A stretch of DNA of 64,000 bases from contig NZ_CP013232.1 of assembly GCF_001584145.1 (NCBI RefSeq), positions 2,170,001-2,234,000 of the forward strand, read 5' to 3'. Under the pieces are notes generated by a model. That model was not told the DNA's origin. It made no database searches and saw only the letters and a program-made list of their open reading frames with translations. The stretch is from Collimonas fungivorans. Its GTDB lineage: Bacteria > Pseudomonadota > Gammaproteobacteria > Burkholderiales > Burkholderiaceae_D. Of the stretch, positions 32,597 through 41,488 are shown piece by piece; position 1 is the stretch's first letter, and each line of letters begins with the position of its first letter. The position numbers and the translations under genes were made by a program.

Positions 32597-34000
32597 ATGC
32601 TGCGTCTGGTACTGCTGCTGTTAGGCGTCGATTACTTGCGCGACCGCTGGCGCGGATTGCGCATCATCGGCTGGCTATGGGCTGTCGCGGGAGTAGTGAT
32701 ATTTGTCGACGCCCTGGATAATGCATTGTATTTCCCGATCAGTTTTTTCGCCTACTTCCTGCTTGCCGAAGGCATCGCCACGCTGGCGGTGGCATGGACG
32801 GGGGTTGCCGGGCAGCGCGTCCTGCGTCACATCAAAGGCGCGGCGTTCATCATTTCCGCACTGCTTATCCTGGCCGGGCACCACCACGGCAATTTCATCT
32901 TGTCGATGATTTTCGGCACGCTGTTCCTGGCTGATGGCCTGCTGCAGGCCATTTCGGCAACCGTGGTGCGTTATCCGCGCTGGCGGCTGGCGCTCGCAGG
33001 CGGCGTCGTCGAGTGCGCCATCGCGATTTTTTTCTACCAGCCGTATCCGACCCACTACGTCGGCACCGTGCCTTACTGCATCGGCCTGGGCCTGGCGTTC
33101 GGCGGCTGGCAGATGCTGCTGCTGGCGTACCGCGTGCGACGCCTGTCGGCCGAGGCAACGGTCGAGTCCCTGCTGCAAAGAGCCGAGGCCGGCTCCGCCC
33201 AGCAATATGCAGGAACAGCGGCCAAGAATAATGTGCAGGAATGGGATGGTCCGCCGGCTGCAGGCGAAAAGGCCCTGACCGTCCATGTCTGGACCCCGGT
33301 CGGTTCCTCGCGGACGCCGGCGCAGCGGCTGCCGATCATCGACCGCTATATTGCCGCGGTTGATTCCAACGGCGTGATTTCAACCGGCCACGCGGCGCTT
33401 GAGACGCCTGAAGGCGTTTATATCAGCCTCTATCCGGGAGTTGAAATCGACCGCTCGCCGGATCAATTCGGCCGCCTGCTGCGGGCTACGCCGGACAACG
33501 ATGTAGCAGGCGTGTTCCAGCCGGACTATCCGACCGAATCGCGCGCCTGGTGCGAATCGACCGTCAAGGTCAGGATCAGGAATTACAGCGCGGAACGGTT
33601 AAGCGCTTTTTGGGAAAGCTACAGGCAGGACAATACCTATAACCTGACTTACCGCAACTGCTCGAGTTCGGTCGCGCGTGCGCTGGAAGCAGCGCTTGAG
33701 GGCGCGGCCGGCAGGATCCGCGGCCGCAGCTGGAGCGCGTTTGTGCGGCTGTTCCTGACGCCGGAACTGTGGGTCGCGGCGCAAATCCGCAAGCGCGCGA
33801 AAACCATGGCATGGACGCCGGGACTGGCCTTGGATTACGCGCGCGCCATGAGCATGCTGGCGGACCCGCGGCCGTTCGGCTGGCTGAAGATGGCGCGCCT
33901 GGCGCTGCGCACCATGTCGCGTTCGCGCCGGACCTGGCGCCAGGAACATGCAATGGCCAGGCAGCCGGCACCTGACGGCGAAGAAAAAATCACCTCCTGA
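32597..34000 (+). CDS. DUF308/HdeD-like membrane protein fused to papain-like cysteine hydrolase domain
   Basis: A 467-residue protein. Residues about 20-185 contain about six hydrophobic segments resembling the HdeD/DUF308 membrane family. Residues about 225-400 form a soluble part in which GHAAL (His265) precedes RNCSSS (Cys355), the reversed His-then-Cys order of permuted papain-like (NlpC/P60 or LRAT-type) enzymes. The C-terminus is basic. AAGGAAAGGG precedes the ATG. Such a fusion would place a peptidase or acyltransferase at the membrane. The assignment of the catalytic pair is from motif and order only, and I know of no established function. It is probably co-transcribed with the upstream hydrolase. 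Confidence 0.7.
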   Translation: MLRLVLLLLGVDYLRDRWRGLRIIGWLWAVAGVVIFVDALDNALYFPISFFAYFLLAEGIATLAVAWTGVAGQRVLRHIKGAAFIISALLILAGHHHGNFILSMIFGTLFLADGLLQAISATVVRYPRWRLALAGGVVECAIAIFFYQPYPTHYVGTVPYCIGLGLAFGGWQMLLLAYRVRRLSAEATVESLLQRAEAGSAQQYAGTAAKNNVQEWDGPPAAGEKALTVHVWTPVGSSRTPAQRLPIIDRYIAAVDSNGVISTGHAALETPEGVYISLYPGVEIDRSPDQFGRLLRATPDNDVAGVFQPDYPTESRAWCESTVKVRIRNYSAERLSAFWESYRQDNTYNLTYRNCSSSVARALEAALEGAAGRIRGRSWSAFVRLFLTPELWVAAQIRKRAKTMAWTPGLALDYARAMSMLADPRPFGWLKMARLALRTMSRSRRTWRQEHAMARQPAPDGEEKITS

Positions 34001-34007
34001 AACCGTT

Positions 34008-34502
34008 TTACAGCTGGCTCGCTTCTATCTTGCCGAGCAGCCATTGCAGGCCAGCCAGGTGCTGCTGGTCGTGGCTGCACAGATAATGCACCAGGCTGCG
34101 CAGGGTCAGCGCACCATAGCCTTCGAATTCGGCGCTGCGTGTGAACTGTTCCGGCGCCAGGCTCGCCAGCAGCGCCACGGTCTTGGCGCGGGCGAGGCGG
34201 AAGCTGGCGAAAACTTCGGCTGCGTCCGCCGCGCCATAAGCACGCTCGCGGGCAAGCACGTCGCTGTCGATGGAAGCCAGCAGCGGCCTGGTCTCGTCGA
34301 GGGTACGCTGGAAGCGCAGATGGTAACCGTCGATCTCGATGTCGCGCACATGGCAGATCTGCTCGATGGCGGTGAACGGTTCGCTCGGCACGCCATCCCA
34401 GGACGCCGGCGTCCAATGCCGGAATTCGGCGGGAATGGCGGCGTAGTGCGCTTCCAGCTGCTGCGGGAAAGTGGTGAGGGTGTCGATGGTAATGGAATGC
34501 AT
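34008..34502 (-). CDS. DinB-family protein
   Basis: About 164 residues from ATG 34502 (MHSITIDTLTTF). The four-helix DinB fold is suggested by the metal-ligand histidines in QICHVRDIE and CSHDQQH, the usual three-histidine site. Members are metal-dependent and include bacillithiol and mycothiol transferases, but most are uncharacterised. A start 13 codons upstream is possible. The gene is convergent with the DUF308 gene (7 bp between stops) and lies 108 bp downstream of the slipin gene. Confidence 0.82.
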   Translation of the reverse strand: MHSITIDTLTTFPQQLEAHYAAIPAEFRHWTPASWDGVPSEPFTAIEQICHVRDIEIDGYHLRFQRTLDETRPLLASIDSDVLARERAYGAADAAEVFASFRLARAKTVALLASLAPEQFTRSAEFEGYGALTLRSLVHYLCSHDQQHLAGLQWLLGKIEASQL

Positions 34503-34610
34503 GGCTGGCGCGCCCGGAGGCGTGGATTTGCGGACAGGCAATTATATGGCAGCGCGAAAAACACGTTGCGGCACCGCCGTTTTTCCATGCCGTTGCCGGC
34601 CCGTACCTGG

Positions 34611-35381
34611 TTACGGCGCTTTTTTCCTGTCGCCGAGAAAAGACGACAGCAGGTCCATCGGCAGCGGGAATACTACCGTGGTGTTCTTGTCGGCGCCGAT
34701 CACCGTCAGCGTTTCCAGGTAGCGCAGCAGGATGGCCTGCGGCTCTTGCGCCAGCACGTGGGCGGCCTGGTAAAGTTTTTCCGAAGCTTGCAGCTCGCCC
34801 TCGGCATGGATCACCTTGGCGCGCCGTTCGCGTTCCGCTTCGGCCTGGCGGGCGATGGCGCGTATCATCGATTCGGTCAGGTCGACCTGCTTGATTTCGA
34901 CGTTGGACACCTTGATGCCCCAGGAGTCGGTCTGCGCATCGAGCGCTTGCTGGATCGCGAGGTTCAGCTTTTCACGTTCGGCCAGCATGTCGTCCAGCTG
35001 GTGCTTGCCCAGTACCGAACGCAGCATGGTTTGCGACAGCTGGCTGGTGGCGTTGAAAAAATTGGCGACTTCGACGATGGCTTTCTTGGGATCGACCACG
35101 CGGAAATACACCACGGCGTTGACCCGCACCGAAACGTTATCGCGTGAGATGACATCTTGCGTCGGCACCTCCAGCACGACGGTGCGCAGGTCGACCCTGA
35201 CCAGCTGCTGGATCGCCGGCACCAGCAGCACCAGCCCCGGGCCCCTGACGCCGGAAAACCGTCCGAGGGTGAACACTACGCAGCGTTCATATTCCCGAAA
35301 AATGTAAATTGCCGCGTTGAGCAGTATCAGCAGGATGAAGATGATTGCGGCTAGTCCGAACCAGGCGAAATTCCAGGGCAT
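34611..35381 (-). CDS. Slipin (SPFH/stomatin-like membrane protein)
   Basis: A 256-residue inner-membrane protein: one N-terminal membrane segment (FAWFGLAAIIFILLILLNAA), then an SPFH domain (REYERCVVFTLGRFSGVRGPGL... to about 190), and a coiled helix with QAEAERERRAKVIHAEGE. It forms oligomeric membrane microdomains and often pairs with a NfeD protease partner, which is absent here. The ATG at 35381 is fixed by AGGAGG six bases upstream, so a frame 19 codons longer is rejected. Confidence 0.92.
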   Translation of the reverse strand: MPWNFAWFGLAAIIFILLILLNAAIYIFREYERCVVFTLGRFSGVRGPGLVLLVPAIQQLVRVDLRTVVLEVPTQDVISRDNVSVRVNAVVYFRVVDPKKAIVEVANFFNATSQLSQTMLRSVLGKHQLDDMLAEREKLNLAIQQALDAQTDSWGIKVSNVEIKQVDLTESMIRAIARQAEAERERRAKVIHAEGELQASEKLYQAAHVLAQEPQAILLRYLETLTVIGADKNTTVVFPLPMDLLSSFLGDRKKAP

Positions 35382-35570
35382 TTTGTGCCTCCTTCCTTGT
35401 CGAGGATGGTCTTGCGTCTGTTGTCCGGCAACCGGCAAGCAGCGACGAGCAGGCCATACAAACAGTATAGGTCACCATGCGCTACTTAACATCCCCCTGG
35501 CCCTGAACCACAGGCGCCAGACATGAATCGAGATTTTTTTCGAAGTTTCTCAATTCGCAACAAACCTGCT

Positions 35571-36200
35571 TCAAGCCGGACGCCGCCTGAACCAGCCTGC
35601 AAGCGAGAGCCGGTCGCGCGTCGCCGGCAAGACTTCGTGCAGCATGTCGGCCGAGAGGAACAGCACCAGGCGGCTGCCCATCGGCGCAATGTCTTCGGTA
35701 CACTTCCCAAGCGGATGCAGGCGCAGGGCGCCGCCTTGTTCCGGCAGCCAGTCCTGGTTGAGGTAAATGACTACGGACACGGTGCGGCAGTCGTCGTCGC
35801 GGAAACGGTCGAGATGGGTCTGGTAGCCGGCGCCCGGGGCGTAAAACGCGAAATGGCTTTCGTACTCGTCCAGCCCAAGGTAGAGCTCGCGGTTCAGCGC
35901 CATGCGCAAGTTTTCCATGATCTGCAGGTAGCGGTCGCACGCCAGCGACTGTCCGGCTTGCAGCCAGAGGATGCGGTCGCCGCGGATGTCCGCGCGCAGC
36001 ACCTGCGCCGCGCCTCTGCCTACGCTGGCCTGGTTCAGTACGCCGCTGTCTGCCAGCACACGGCATTCCGCGGCCAGTTCCTGCGTCAGTTCCAGTGGTA
36101 AAAAAATGTTGTGCTGCGACCAGCCGTGTTCGGTCAGGCCGTCGGCCATGTGCGACGGCAATGCCGCGCTGAAGTGCTCGGGGAAAGCAGGGGACTGCAT
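35571..36200 (-). CDS. 2OG-Fe(II) oxygenase (prolyl 4-hydroxylase-like)
   Basis: About 209 residues. The iron site is seen as HLDRF (H-x-D) and, about 60 residues later, MLHEVLP, followed by an arginine (TRDRLSLAGWFR) for 2-oxoglutarate. The order and spacing fit bacterial prolyl 4-hydroxylase-like enzymes. ATG 36200 is preferred to a GTG three codons earlier; upstream has AAAGAG. The target protein or compound is unknown. It is a single gene between the slipin and the PiuC gene on the same strand. Confidence 0.85.
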   Translation of the reverse strand: MQSPAFPEHFSAALPSHMADGLTEHGWSQHNIFLPLELTQELAAECRVLADSGVLNQASVGRGAAQVLRADIRGDRILWLQAGQSLACDRYLQIMENLRMALNRELYLGLDEYESHFAFYAPGAGYQTHLDRFRDDDCRTVSVVIYLNQDWLPEQGGALRLHPLGKCTEDIAPMGSRLVLFLSADMLHEVLPATRDRLSLAGWFRRRPA

Positions 36201-36354
36201 CGCTACCACTCTTTGCTGGAACGTGCTTTAACTGCAGATCGTCAATATTCCAGGAGCGCTGTTTTAACGATGCCGCCAAACGAAGCCGCGCAAGCGGATT
36301 GTGGGGCTAACCGGTCCATCATAACACCGCAGCGGGCGCTGCGGAGGCCGGTCT

Positions 36355-37041
36355 TCAGGTCTCGCTCCATTGCCGCATCAGGTTGTGATAACAGCCGACC
36401 AGGGTGCGGCGCGCCTGTTCGTCGGCATTGGTCTGGTTCAGTTTCTGGATGGCGTTGTCCATGTCGAACAGCATGCTGCGCTGGCCGTCGTCGCGCACCA
36501 GGCTTTGCACCCAGAAAAAGCAGGCGGTGCGTACGCCGCGCGTGATCGGCGTGACCTGATGCAGGCTGGTAGCCGGGTACAGCGCCATGTCGCCGGCCTG
36601 CAGCTTGACGGCGTGGGTGCCGTAGGTGTCGTTGATCTGCAGTTCTCCGCCGTCGTAGGACGTGGGATCGGACAGGAACAGCGTGGCGGAGATATCGGTA
36701 CGCAGCTTACGGCCGCTGTGTGGATCGATGCGCACGCTGCCATCGACATGGGCGCCGAAGGTCATGCCTTCGCCGTAGCGGTTGAACATCGGCGGGTAGA
36801 CGGTATTCGGCAGCGCCGCACTGATAAAGCGCGGATGGCGCTCCAGCGCCTGCAGGATGATCTGCTGGCATTGTTGCGCCACTTCCGAACGTTCGTCGAT
36901 CTGCTGGTTGAACTTGACTGCCGCTCCTTGGTAGCCGGCCGTGACGCGGCCATCGACCCAGGCCGCTCCGGCCTGGTCCAGCAACTGGCGCACGGCGTCC
37001 AGCTGCCGGGCGTCGAGCACTTCGGGAATGGCAATCAACAT
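36355..37041 (-). CDS. piuC: Fe2+-dependent dioxygenase, PiuC type (PKHD hydroxylase)
   Basis: A 228-residue oxygenase of the PKHD/PiuC family, normally found next to iron-siderophore receptors. The iron ligands are in FGAHVDGSVR (H-x-D) and the distal His in SLHQVTPITRGVR, with the 2-oxoglutarate arginine just after. GGAAGAG precedes the ATG. It begins 15 bp after the TonB-receptor gene and is almost certainly co-transcribed with it under iron control. Its substrate is unknown; a role in siderophore or receptor processing is usually suspected. Confidence 0.9.
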   Translation of the reverse strand: MLIAIPEVLDARQLDAVRQLLDQAGAAWVDGRVTAGYQGAAVKFNQQIDERSEVAQQCQQIILQALERHPRFISAALPNTVYPPMFNRYGEGMTFGAHVDGSVRIDPHSGRKLRTDISATLFLSDPTSYDGGELQINDTYGTHAVKLQAGDMALYPATSLHQVTPITRGVRTACFFWVQSLVRDDGQRSMLFDMDNAIQKLNQTNADEQARRTLVGCYHNLMRQWSET

Positions 37042-37056
37042 GGGCTCTTCCGTTTT

Positions 37057-39288
37057 TTACATGCGATAGTTGACCGACAGCATGGCGGTGCGGCCATTGC
37101 CTGGCACCGAACGGCCGCCGTCGGACTGGATCAAGGCATCGTAATACATCTTGTTGGCCAGGTTGAACAGATTCAGGCGGATATCGTATTTCGGTTGCGT
37201 ATACGCCACCGTTGCATCCCAGCGCGTATACCCGCCTGCCTGCACGGTATTGGTCGGATTGGCGTAGCGCGCCGACATGTAGCTGGCGCCGCCGCCGACT
37301 TCCCAGTGCGGTGCGACCTTGTAGGTGGACCAGCTGGTCAGCGTGTTCTTCGGCGTGTTGACCGGGATCTTGCCCAGCGTGCCGTCGAGGCCGGAAGACT
37401 GGATCACCTTGGCGTCCAGGTAGGTATAACCGAGCGCGACCTGCCAGTCCTTGGTGATGTGCCCAACGGCGCCGGCGCGCGCGCCGTTGACCCTGACCGT
37501 GCCGTCCAGCACATAGACGCCGGTGGTGATCTGGCTGCGTGCGTTTTCCTTCTTGATCTGGAAAATGGCGGCGTTAAGGGACAGCTTGTCATTGAGCAGA
37601 TCCCACTTGCCGCCCAGTTCGTAGGAGCGGTTCTTTTCAGGATCGAGGTTTTGCTGGCCGGTGGTGCCGGTAAGCTGTTCCAGCGACGGATTGAACGAAG
37701 TGCCGTAGGACAGGTAGTAGGACTGCGCCGCGCTTGGCTGCCAGATGCTGCCAAGGCGCACGCTGGTGAAATTGATGGTTTGCTGCGCTGAAGGCAACGC
37801 AGTGTTCTTGGCCGCCGCAGGTGCATTGGTCGAGTTCAGCGAGTTGGTGATGCTGGCGATGTATCTGTCGAAGCGCAGGCCGCCGACCAGCTTGAATTCC
37901 GGCGTCAGCGTCATGGTGTCGTTGACGTAGGTGGCGATGGTGTTGGCAGAACCGCCGGCGCGGTTGCCGGCCTGGCTGGCGACGTTGCTGCCGGCCGCGC
38001 TGTAGCTTGGATTGACCAGCGGCACGCAGTCGGCATAACCGGCTACCGTCGAGGTCGGGTTCAGCGCCACGCCGTTGCATCTGCCGTTGCGATAGTAGCC
38101 CTGGTTGTCATAACCGTCGTGGCCGAGTTCCAGGCCCAGCAGCAGCTCGTGCTTGATGCTGCCCGTGGCGAGTTTGGCCGACAGTTCAGTCTGGTTGAAG
38201 ATCGAGTAGTCGCGGATGTCGCGGTCATGGCTCTGGCCGCGTACGAACAGGCTGCTCAGCGGCAGGTTGCTTGATGCATTTGTCAGCGGCGTGAAGACGC
38301 CGTTGGCAACCGTACCTATGCCTTGCGGCGCGGTTTCGACTGCGCTGGTGCGCACATAGTTGAACTGCGTCTGGTTGCGCAGTACTACGTCCGGCGTGAT
38401 CTTGTGCTTGATCGTGGCGTTCAGAGCCGCCACGTCCTGGTTGGTATGGTCGCTGTTGAGGCCGTAGGCGGTATCGCGGCCGACTGGCGCCGGATGGCCG
38501 TTGAGCGGCGGCAGGCCGTAGTCGGGCATGTCATGGTTGTGCTGGATCAGGGCCGACAAGGTGATTTCGGTCGGGGTGCCGATGCCGAACACGTAGGAAC
38601 CGGCCAGGCCGAAATCCTGCACATCGGTCTGGTCGCGCGTGGTGGCCTTGCCGCTTTGCGCCATGGCCGACAGGCGCAATGCCGAGGTATCCGACAACGG
38701 ACGGTTGTAGTCTGCCGTGGTGCGCACCAGGCCGTTGGTGGTGGCCGATGCCGAGACTTCGGTCGAGGCGTGCAGATTGGCTTTCTTGGTCACCTGGTTG
38801 ATCACGCCGCCGGTGGAGCCGCGGCCGAACAGCATCGACGACGGTCCCATCAGCACTTCGACTTCATCGATGGCGAAAGTGTCGCGGTAGTACTGGCCGC
38901 GGTCGCGGAAGCCGTCCAGGTAGATGTCGGTGCGCGCCGAAAAGCCGTTCAGGTTGATGTTGTTGCCGATCTGGCCGCCTTCCGCGCCGCCCAGGGTGAT
39001 GCCGGCGACATTGCGCAGGGCATCGGCGAGCGAGTTCGCGCCTTGCGATTGCATCAGCGCCTTGTTCACCACAACCACCGATTGCGGCACGTCATGCAAG
39101 TCAGCCGGCAATTTGGAGAGGGAAGTGGCGTTGGCGTTGAAATCGCCGCGGCTGCCTTCCACCACGACTTCCTGCAGCACGGCGGGGCTGGCTTCTGTTT
39201 TAGGGCTTGGGGTTTGCTGAGCGTGCGAGGACAGGGGAGCGGCGAACACTGCGACCAGCGCAGCGGCAATCGGGTTAAGGCGGTTCAT
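37057..39288 (-). CDS. TonB-dependent siderophore receptor (catecholate type)
   Basis: A 743-residue outer-membrane receptor. The signal peptide ends in SSHAQQ. The plug domain carries VPQSVVVVNKALMQSQGANSLADALRNVAGITLGG and LMGPSSMLFGRGSTGGVINQVTK. The 22-strand barrel ends in a C-terminal aromatic (NYRM). The overall pattern matches Fiu/CirA-like ferric-catecholate receptors, and the PiuC partner downstream supports that. The ATG at 39288 is preferred to a TTG five codons upstream. A candidate Fur box lies about 95 bp upstream of the start. Confidence 0.93.
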   Translation of the reverse strand: MNRLNPIAAALVAVFAAPLSSHAQQTPSPKTEASPAVLQEVVVEGSRGDFNANATSLSKLPADLHDVPQSVVVVNKALMQSQGANSLADALRNVAGITLGGAEGGQIGNNINLNGFSARTDIYLDGFRDRGQYYRDTFAIDEVEVLMGPSSMLFGRGSTGGVINQVTKKANLHASTEVSASATTNGLVRTTADYNRPLSDTSALRLSAMAQSGKATTRDQTDVQDFGLAGSYVFGIGTPTEITLSALIQHNHDMPDYGLPPLNGHPAPVGRDTAYGLNSDHTNQDVAALNATIKHKITPDVVLRNQTQFNYVRTSAVETAPQGIGTVANGVFTPLTNASSNLPLSSLFVRGQSHDRDIRDYSIFNQTELSAKLATGSIKHELLLGLELGHDGYDNQGYYRNGRCNGVALNPTSTVAGYADCVPLVNPSYSAAGSNVASQAGNRAGGSANTIATYVNDTMTLTPEFKLVGGLRFDRYIASITNSLNSTNAPAAAKNTALPSAQQTINFTSVRLGSIWQPSAAQSYYLSYGTSFNPSLEQLTGTTGQQNLDPEKNRSYELGGKWDLLNDKLSLNAAIFQIKKENARSQITTGVYVLDGTVRVNGARAGAVGHITKDWQVALGYTYLDAKVIQSSGLDGTLGKIPVNTPKNTLTSWSTYKVAPHWEVGGGASYMSARYANPTNTVQAGGYTRWDATVAYTQPKYDIRLNLFNLANKMYYDALIQSDGGRSVPGNGRTAMLSVNYRM

Positions 39289-39380
39289 TGTTTTAGTTAT
39301 CAAAGGTTTAGCTTCAAGAAAGAAGCAGAAATTTTGGCTGGCTAATACGGCTATCCCCGTTTCACTGGCTGGCAGGTATT

Positions 39381-39399
39381 GCTAATGAGAGTGATTGTG
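39381..39399. promoter_or_regulatory. Candidate Fur box upstream of TonB receptor
   Basis: GCTAATGAGAGTGATTGTG matches 13 of 19 positions of the classical Fur consensus. It stands 93 bp before the receptor start in an AT-rich 400 bp gap. The rest of the gap (39400-39688) is AT-rich, with no reading frame supported on either strand. Confidence 0.5.
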
Positions 39400-39688
39400 T
39401 AATCGATTCTTATTTAGTGTTATTTCGCGAGGCAATTATAAATGAGTCTCAACGTAAATTAATAGCCGGGAATTGTAAAAAGCACCTGATTGCAACAGTT
39501 TTCAGGGTTCTTAATTGTTCTTTCAAGAGGTATATCAAGACACTAATTATTGATATCGGGTCAAATATCATTTGATTATATATGTATTTTTCGCAACAAA
39601 AAATGAGCGCACAGTATGTCTTTCGCTAATCGGCGCAGTGACAGGGCGCAATATGGACCGATCTCGTCGTCTCTTTCAAAGGAATTTC

Positions 39689-40498
39689 ATGAATACCAGC
39701 ATCCCTAACATCGGCCTCGGCACCTTCCGTCTGCAGGAGCAGGTGGTGATCGATTCGGTCCGCACCGGCATCGAAGTCGGTTATCGCCATATCGATACCG
39801 CGCAGATCTACGGCAACGAAGCCGAAGTCGGCCAGGCAATCGCCGACAGCGGCGTCGCCCGCGACGAACTGTTCGTCACCACCAAGATCTGGATCGAGAA
39901 CCTGGCGCCCGGCAAGCTGATCCCGAGCCTGAAGGAAAGTTTGCGCAAGCTGCGCCTGGAACAGCTGGACCTGACGCTGATCCACTGGCCGTCGCCGAAG
40001 GATGCGATCCCGGTGGCGGACTATATGGCGGCCTTGGCCGAAGCCAAGGCGGCAGGCCTGACCAGGCTGACCGGCGTTTCCAATTTCACCAACGCCCAGC
40101 TGGCGCAAGCCATCGCTGCGGTCGGCGCCGCCGAGATCGCGACCCAGCAGGTCGAGATCCATCCGTTCCTGCAGAACCGCAAGGTAGTAGAGTTTGCCCG
40201 CAGCCAGGGCATCCATATCACCGCTTACATGCCGCTGGCCTACGGCAAGGTCATGCAGGAACCGGTGATTGTCCGCATCGCTGAGCAGCATCGGGTCAAC
40301 CCGGCGCAGATCGCCTTGGCCTGGGCGCTGCAGCAAGGCTTTGCGGTGATTCCGTCTTCGACCAAACGCGCCAACCTGGAAAACAACCTGAAGCTGCAGG
40401 GCATCGTGCTGTCGGCAGAAGACATGGCGCAGATCGCAACCCTGGAGCGCAATGAGCGCCTGGCTAATCCGGAAGGCTTGGCCCCGGCCTGGGATTAA
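39689..40498 (+). CDS. dkgB: Aldo/keto reductase (2,5-diketo-D-gluconate reductase B-like)
   Basis: A 269-residue NADPH-dependent TIM-barrel reductase. The catalytic set is [14 protein letters not shown] (Asp, Tyr), TTKIW (Lys) and LTLIHWPSP (His). The short length and start [11 protein letters not shown] fit the DkgB group. The ATG at 39689 has AAAGGAA five bases upstream; the frame open from 39572 adds unrelated residues. Three oxidoreductase genes follow closely (3 and 27 bp gaps), forming a probable operon for carbonyl detoxification or sugar use. Confidence 0.9.
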   Translation: MNTSIPNIGLGTFRLQEQVVIDSVRTGIEVGYRHIDTAQIYGNEAEVGQAIADSGVARDELFVTTKIWIENLAPGKLIPSLKESLRKLRLEQLDLTLIHWPSPKDAIPVADYMAALAEAKAAGLTRLTGVSNFTNAQLAQAIAAVGAAEIATQQVEIHPFLQNRKVVEFARSQGIHITAYMPLAYGKVMQEPVIVRIAEQHRVNPAQIALAWALQQGFAVIPSSTKRANLENNLKLQGIVLSAEDMAQIATLERNERLANPEGLAPAWD

Positions 40499-40501
40499 AT
40501 C

Positions 40502-41461
40502 ATGTCATCCGCGCTTTCTACATTGGGCGCCGGCGGTTTCAGCGTCGGCCTCGAACTGCCGCTGGACAACGACTGGTCGATGGCGGCGCGCCAGGCTGGC
40601 AGCCCACGGCTGCCGGGCGAACCGGACCTGCAGCGCCATGCCGAACTGGCGAAACTCGCGGACCGCCTGGGTTTCCGCGCGCTGTGGCTGCGCGATGTGC
40701 CGCTTTATGATCCGGCCTTCGGCGATGCAGCGCAGGTGTTCGAAGTATTTACCTATCTCGGCTACCTGGCTGGCATCACCCGCAATATCCTGCTCGGCAC
40801 GGCCGCGGTGGCCTTGCCTTTGCGCGAACCGCTGCTGACCATGAAAGCAGCCGCCAGTGTCGACCAGCTCAGCAACGGCCGTCTCTTGCTTGGCATCGCC
40901 AGCGGCGACCGGCCGGTTGAATACCCGCTGTTCGGCCGCGATTTCGCCGGCCGCGGCCAGGCGTTCCGCGAACAGGTGGGACTGATCCGCAACTGGGCTG
41001 CGGACTACCTGCCGCCCGGCATCAAAGTGCTGCCGCGGCCGCCGCGCCCTTTGCCGTTGCTGGTGGCCGGCCTGGCGCAGCAGACGCCGGCCTGGCTCGG
41101 CCAGCAGATGGACGGTTGCCTGGCCTATCCCGGCACGCCGGAAGATCACGCGCATCGCGCCGCCGCCTGGCGTGCAGTGGCCGGCAACGACAAGCCGTAT
41201 ATCAGTTTCATCCACCTCGACCTGGCCGATGACGCCCACGCGCCGATGCGCCGGCACCGCTTTGGCGGCAGGGTCGGGCGCAAGGGCTTGGTGGCGGAAC
41301 TGGCGGCGATGCAGGAGGCGGGCGTGGGCCATATCGGCCTGCACTTTCGGCAAAACCGGCGGCCGCTGGCGGAGACGATGGCGGAAATCGCTGAATTTGT
41401 GTTACCCGAATTTCATCTGGCAGGCAACGTCGCAGACGTCGCTGAAGCAGCAGTTGTCTAA
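40502..41461 (+). CDS. LLM-class flavin-dependent oxidoreductase
   Basis: A 319-residue luciferase-like monooxygenase. The opening GFSVGLELPLDND and the barrel segment RALWLRDVPLYDP are typical of the BA3436-type luciferase-like group. It contains the usual LSNGRLLLGIASGDRPVEY near the middle. It is 3 bp after the dkgB-like gene, so translational coupling is likely. Substrates in this group are mostly unknown, and it needs reduced FMN from a partner reductase. Confidence 0.88.
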   Translation: MSSALSTLGAGGFSVGLELPLDNDWSMAARQAGSPRLPGEPDLQRHAELAKLADRLGFRALWLRDVPLYDPAFGDAAQVFEVFTYLGYLAGITRNILLGTAAVALPLREPLLTMKAAASVDQLSNGRLLLGIASGDRPVEYPLFGRDFAGRGQAFREQVGLIRNWAADYLPPGIKVLPRPPRPLPLLVAGLAQQTPAWLGQQMDGCLAYPGTPEDHAHRAAAWRAVAGNDKPYISFIHLDLADDAHAPMRRHRFGGRVGRKGLVAELAAMQEAGVGHIGLHFRQNRRPLAETMAEIAEFVLPEFHLAGNVADVAEAAVV

Positions 41462-41488
41462 TCCATTTAACAAAATCAAGGAAATCTC

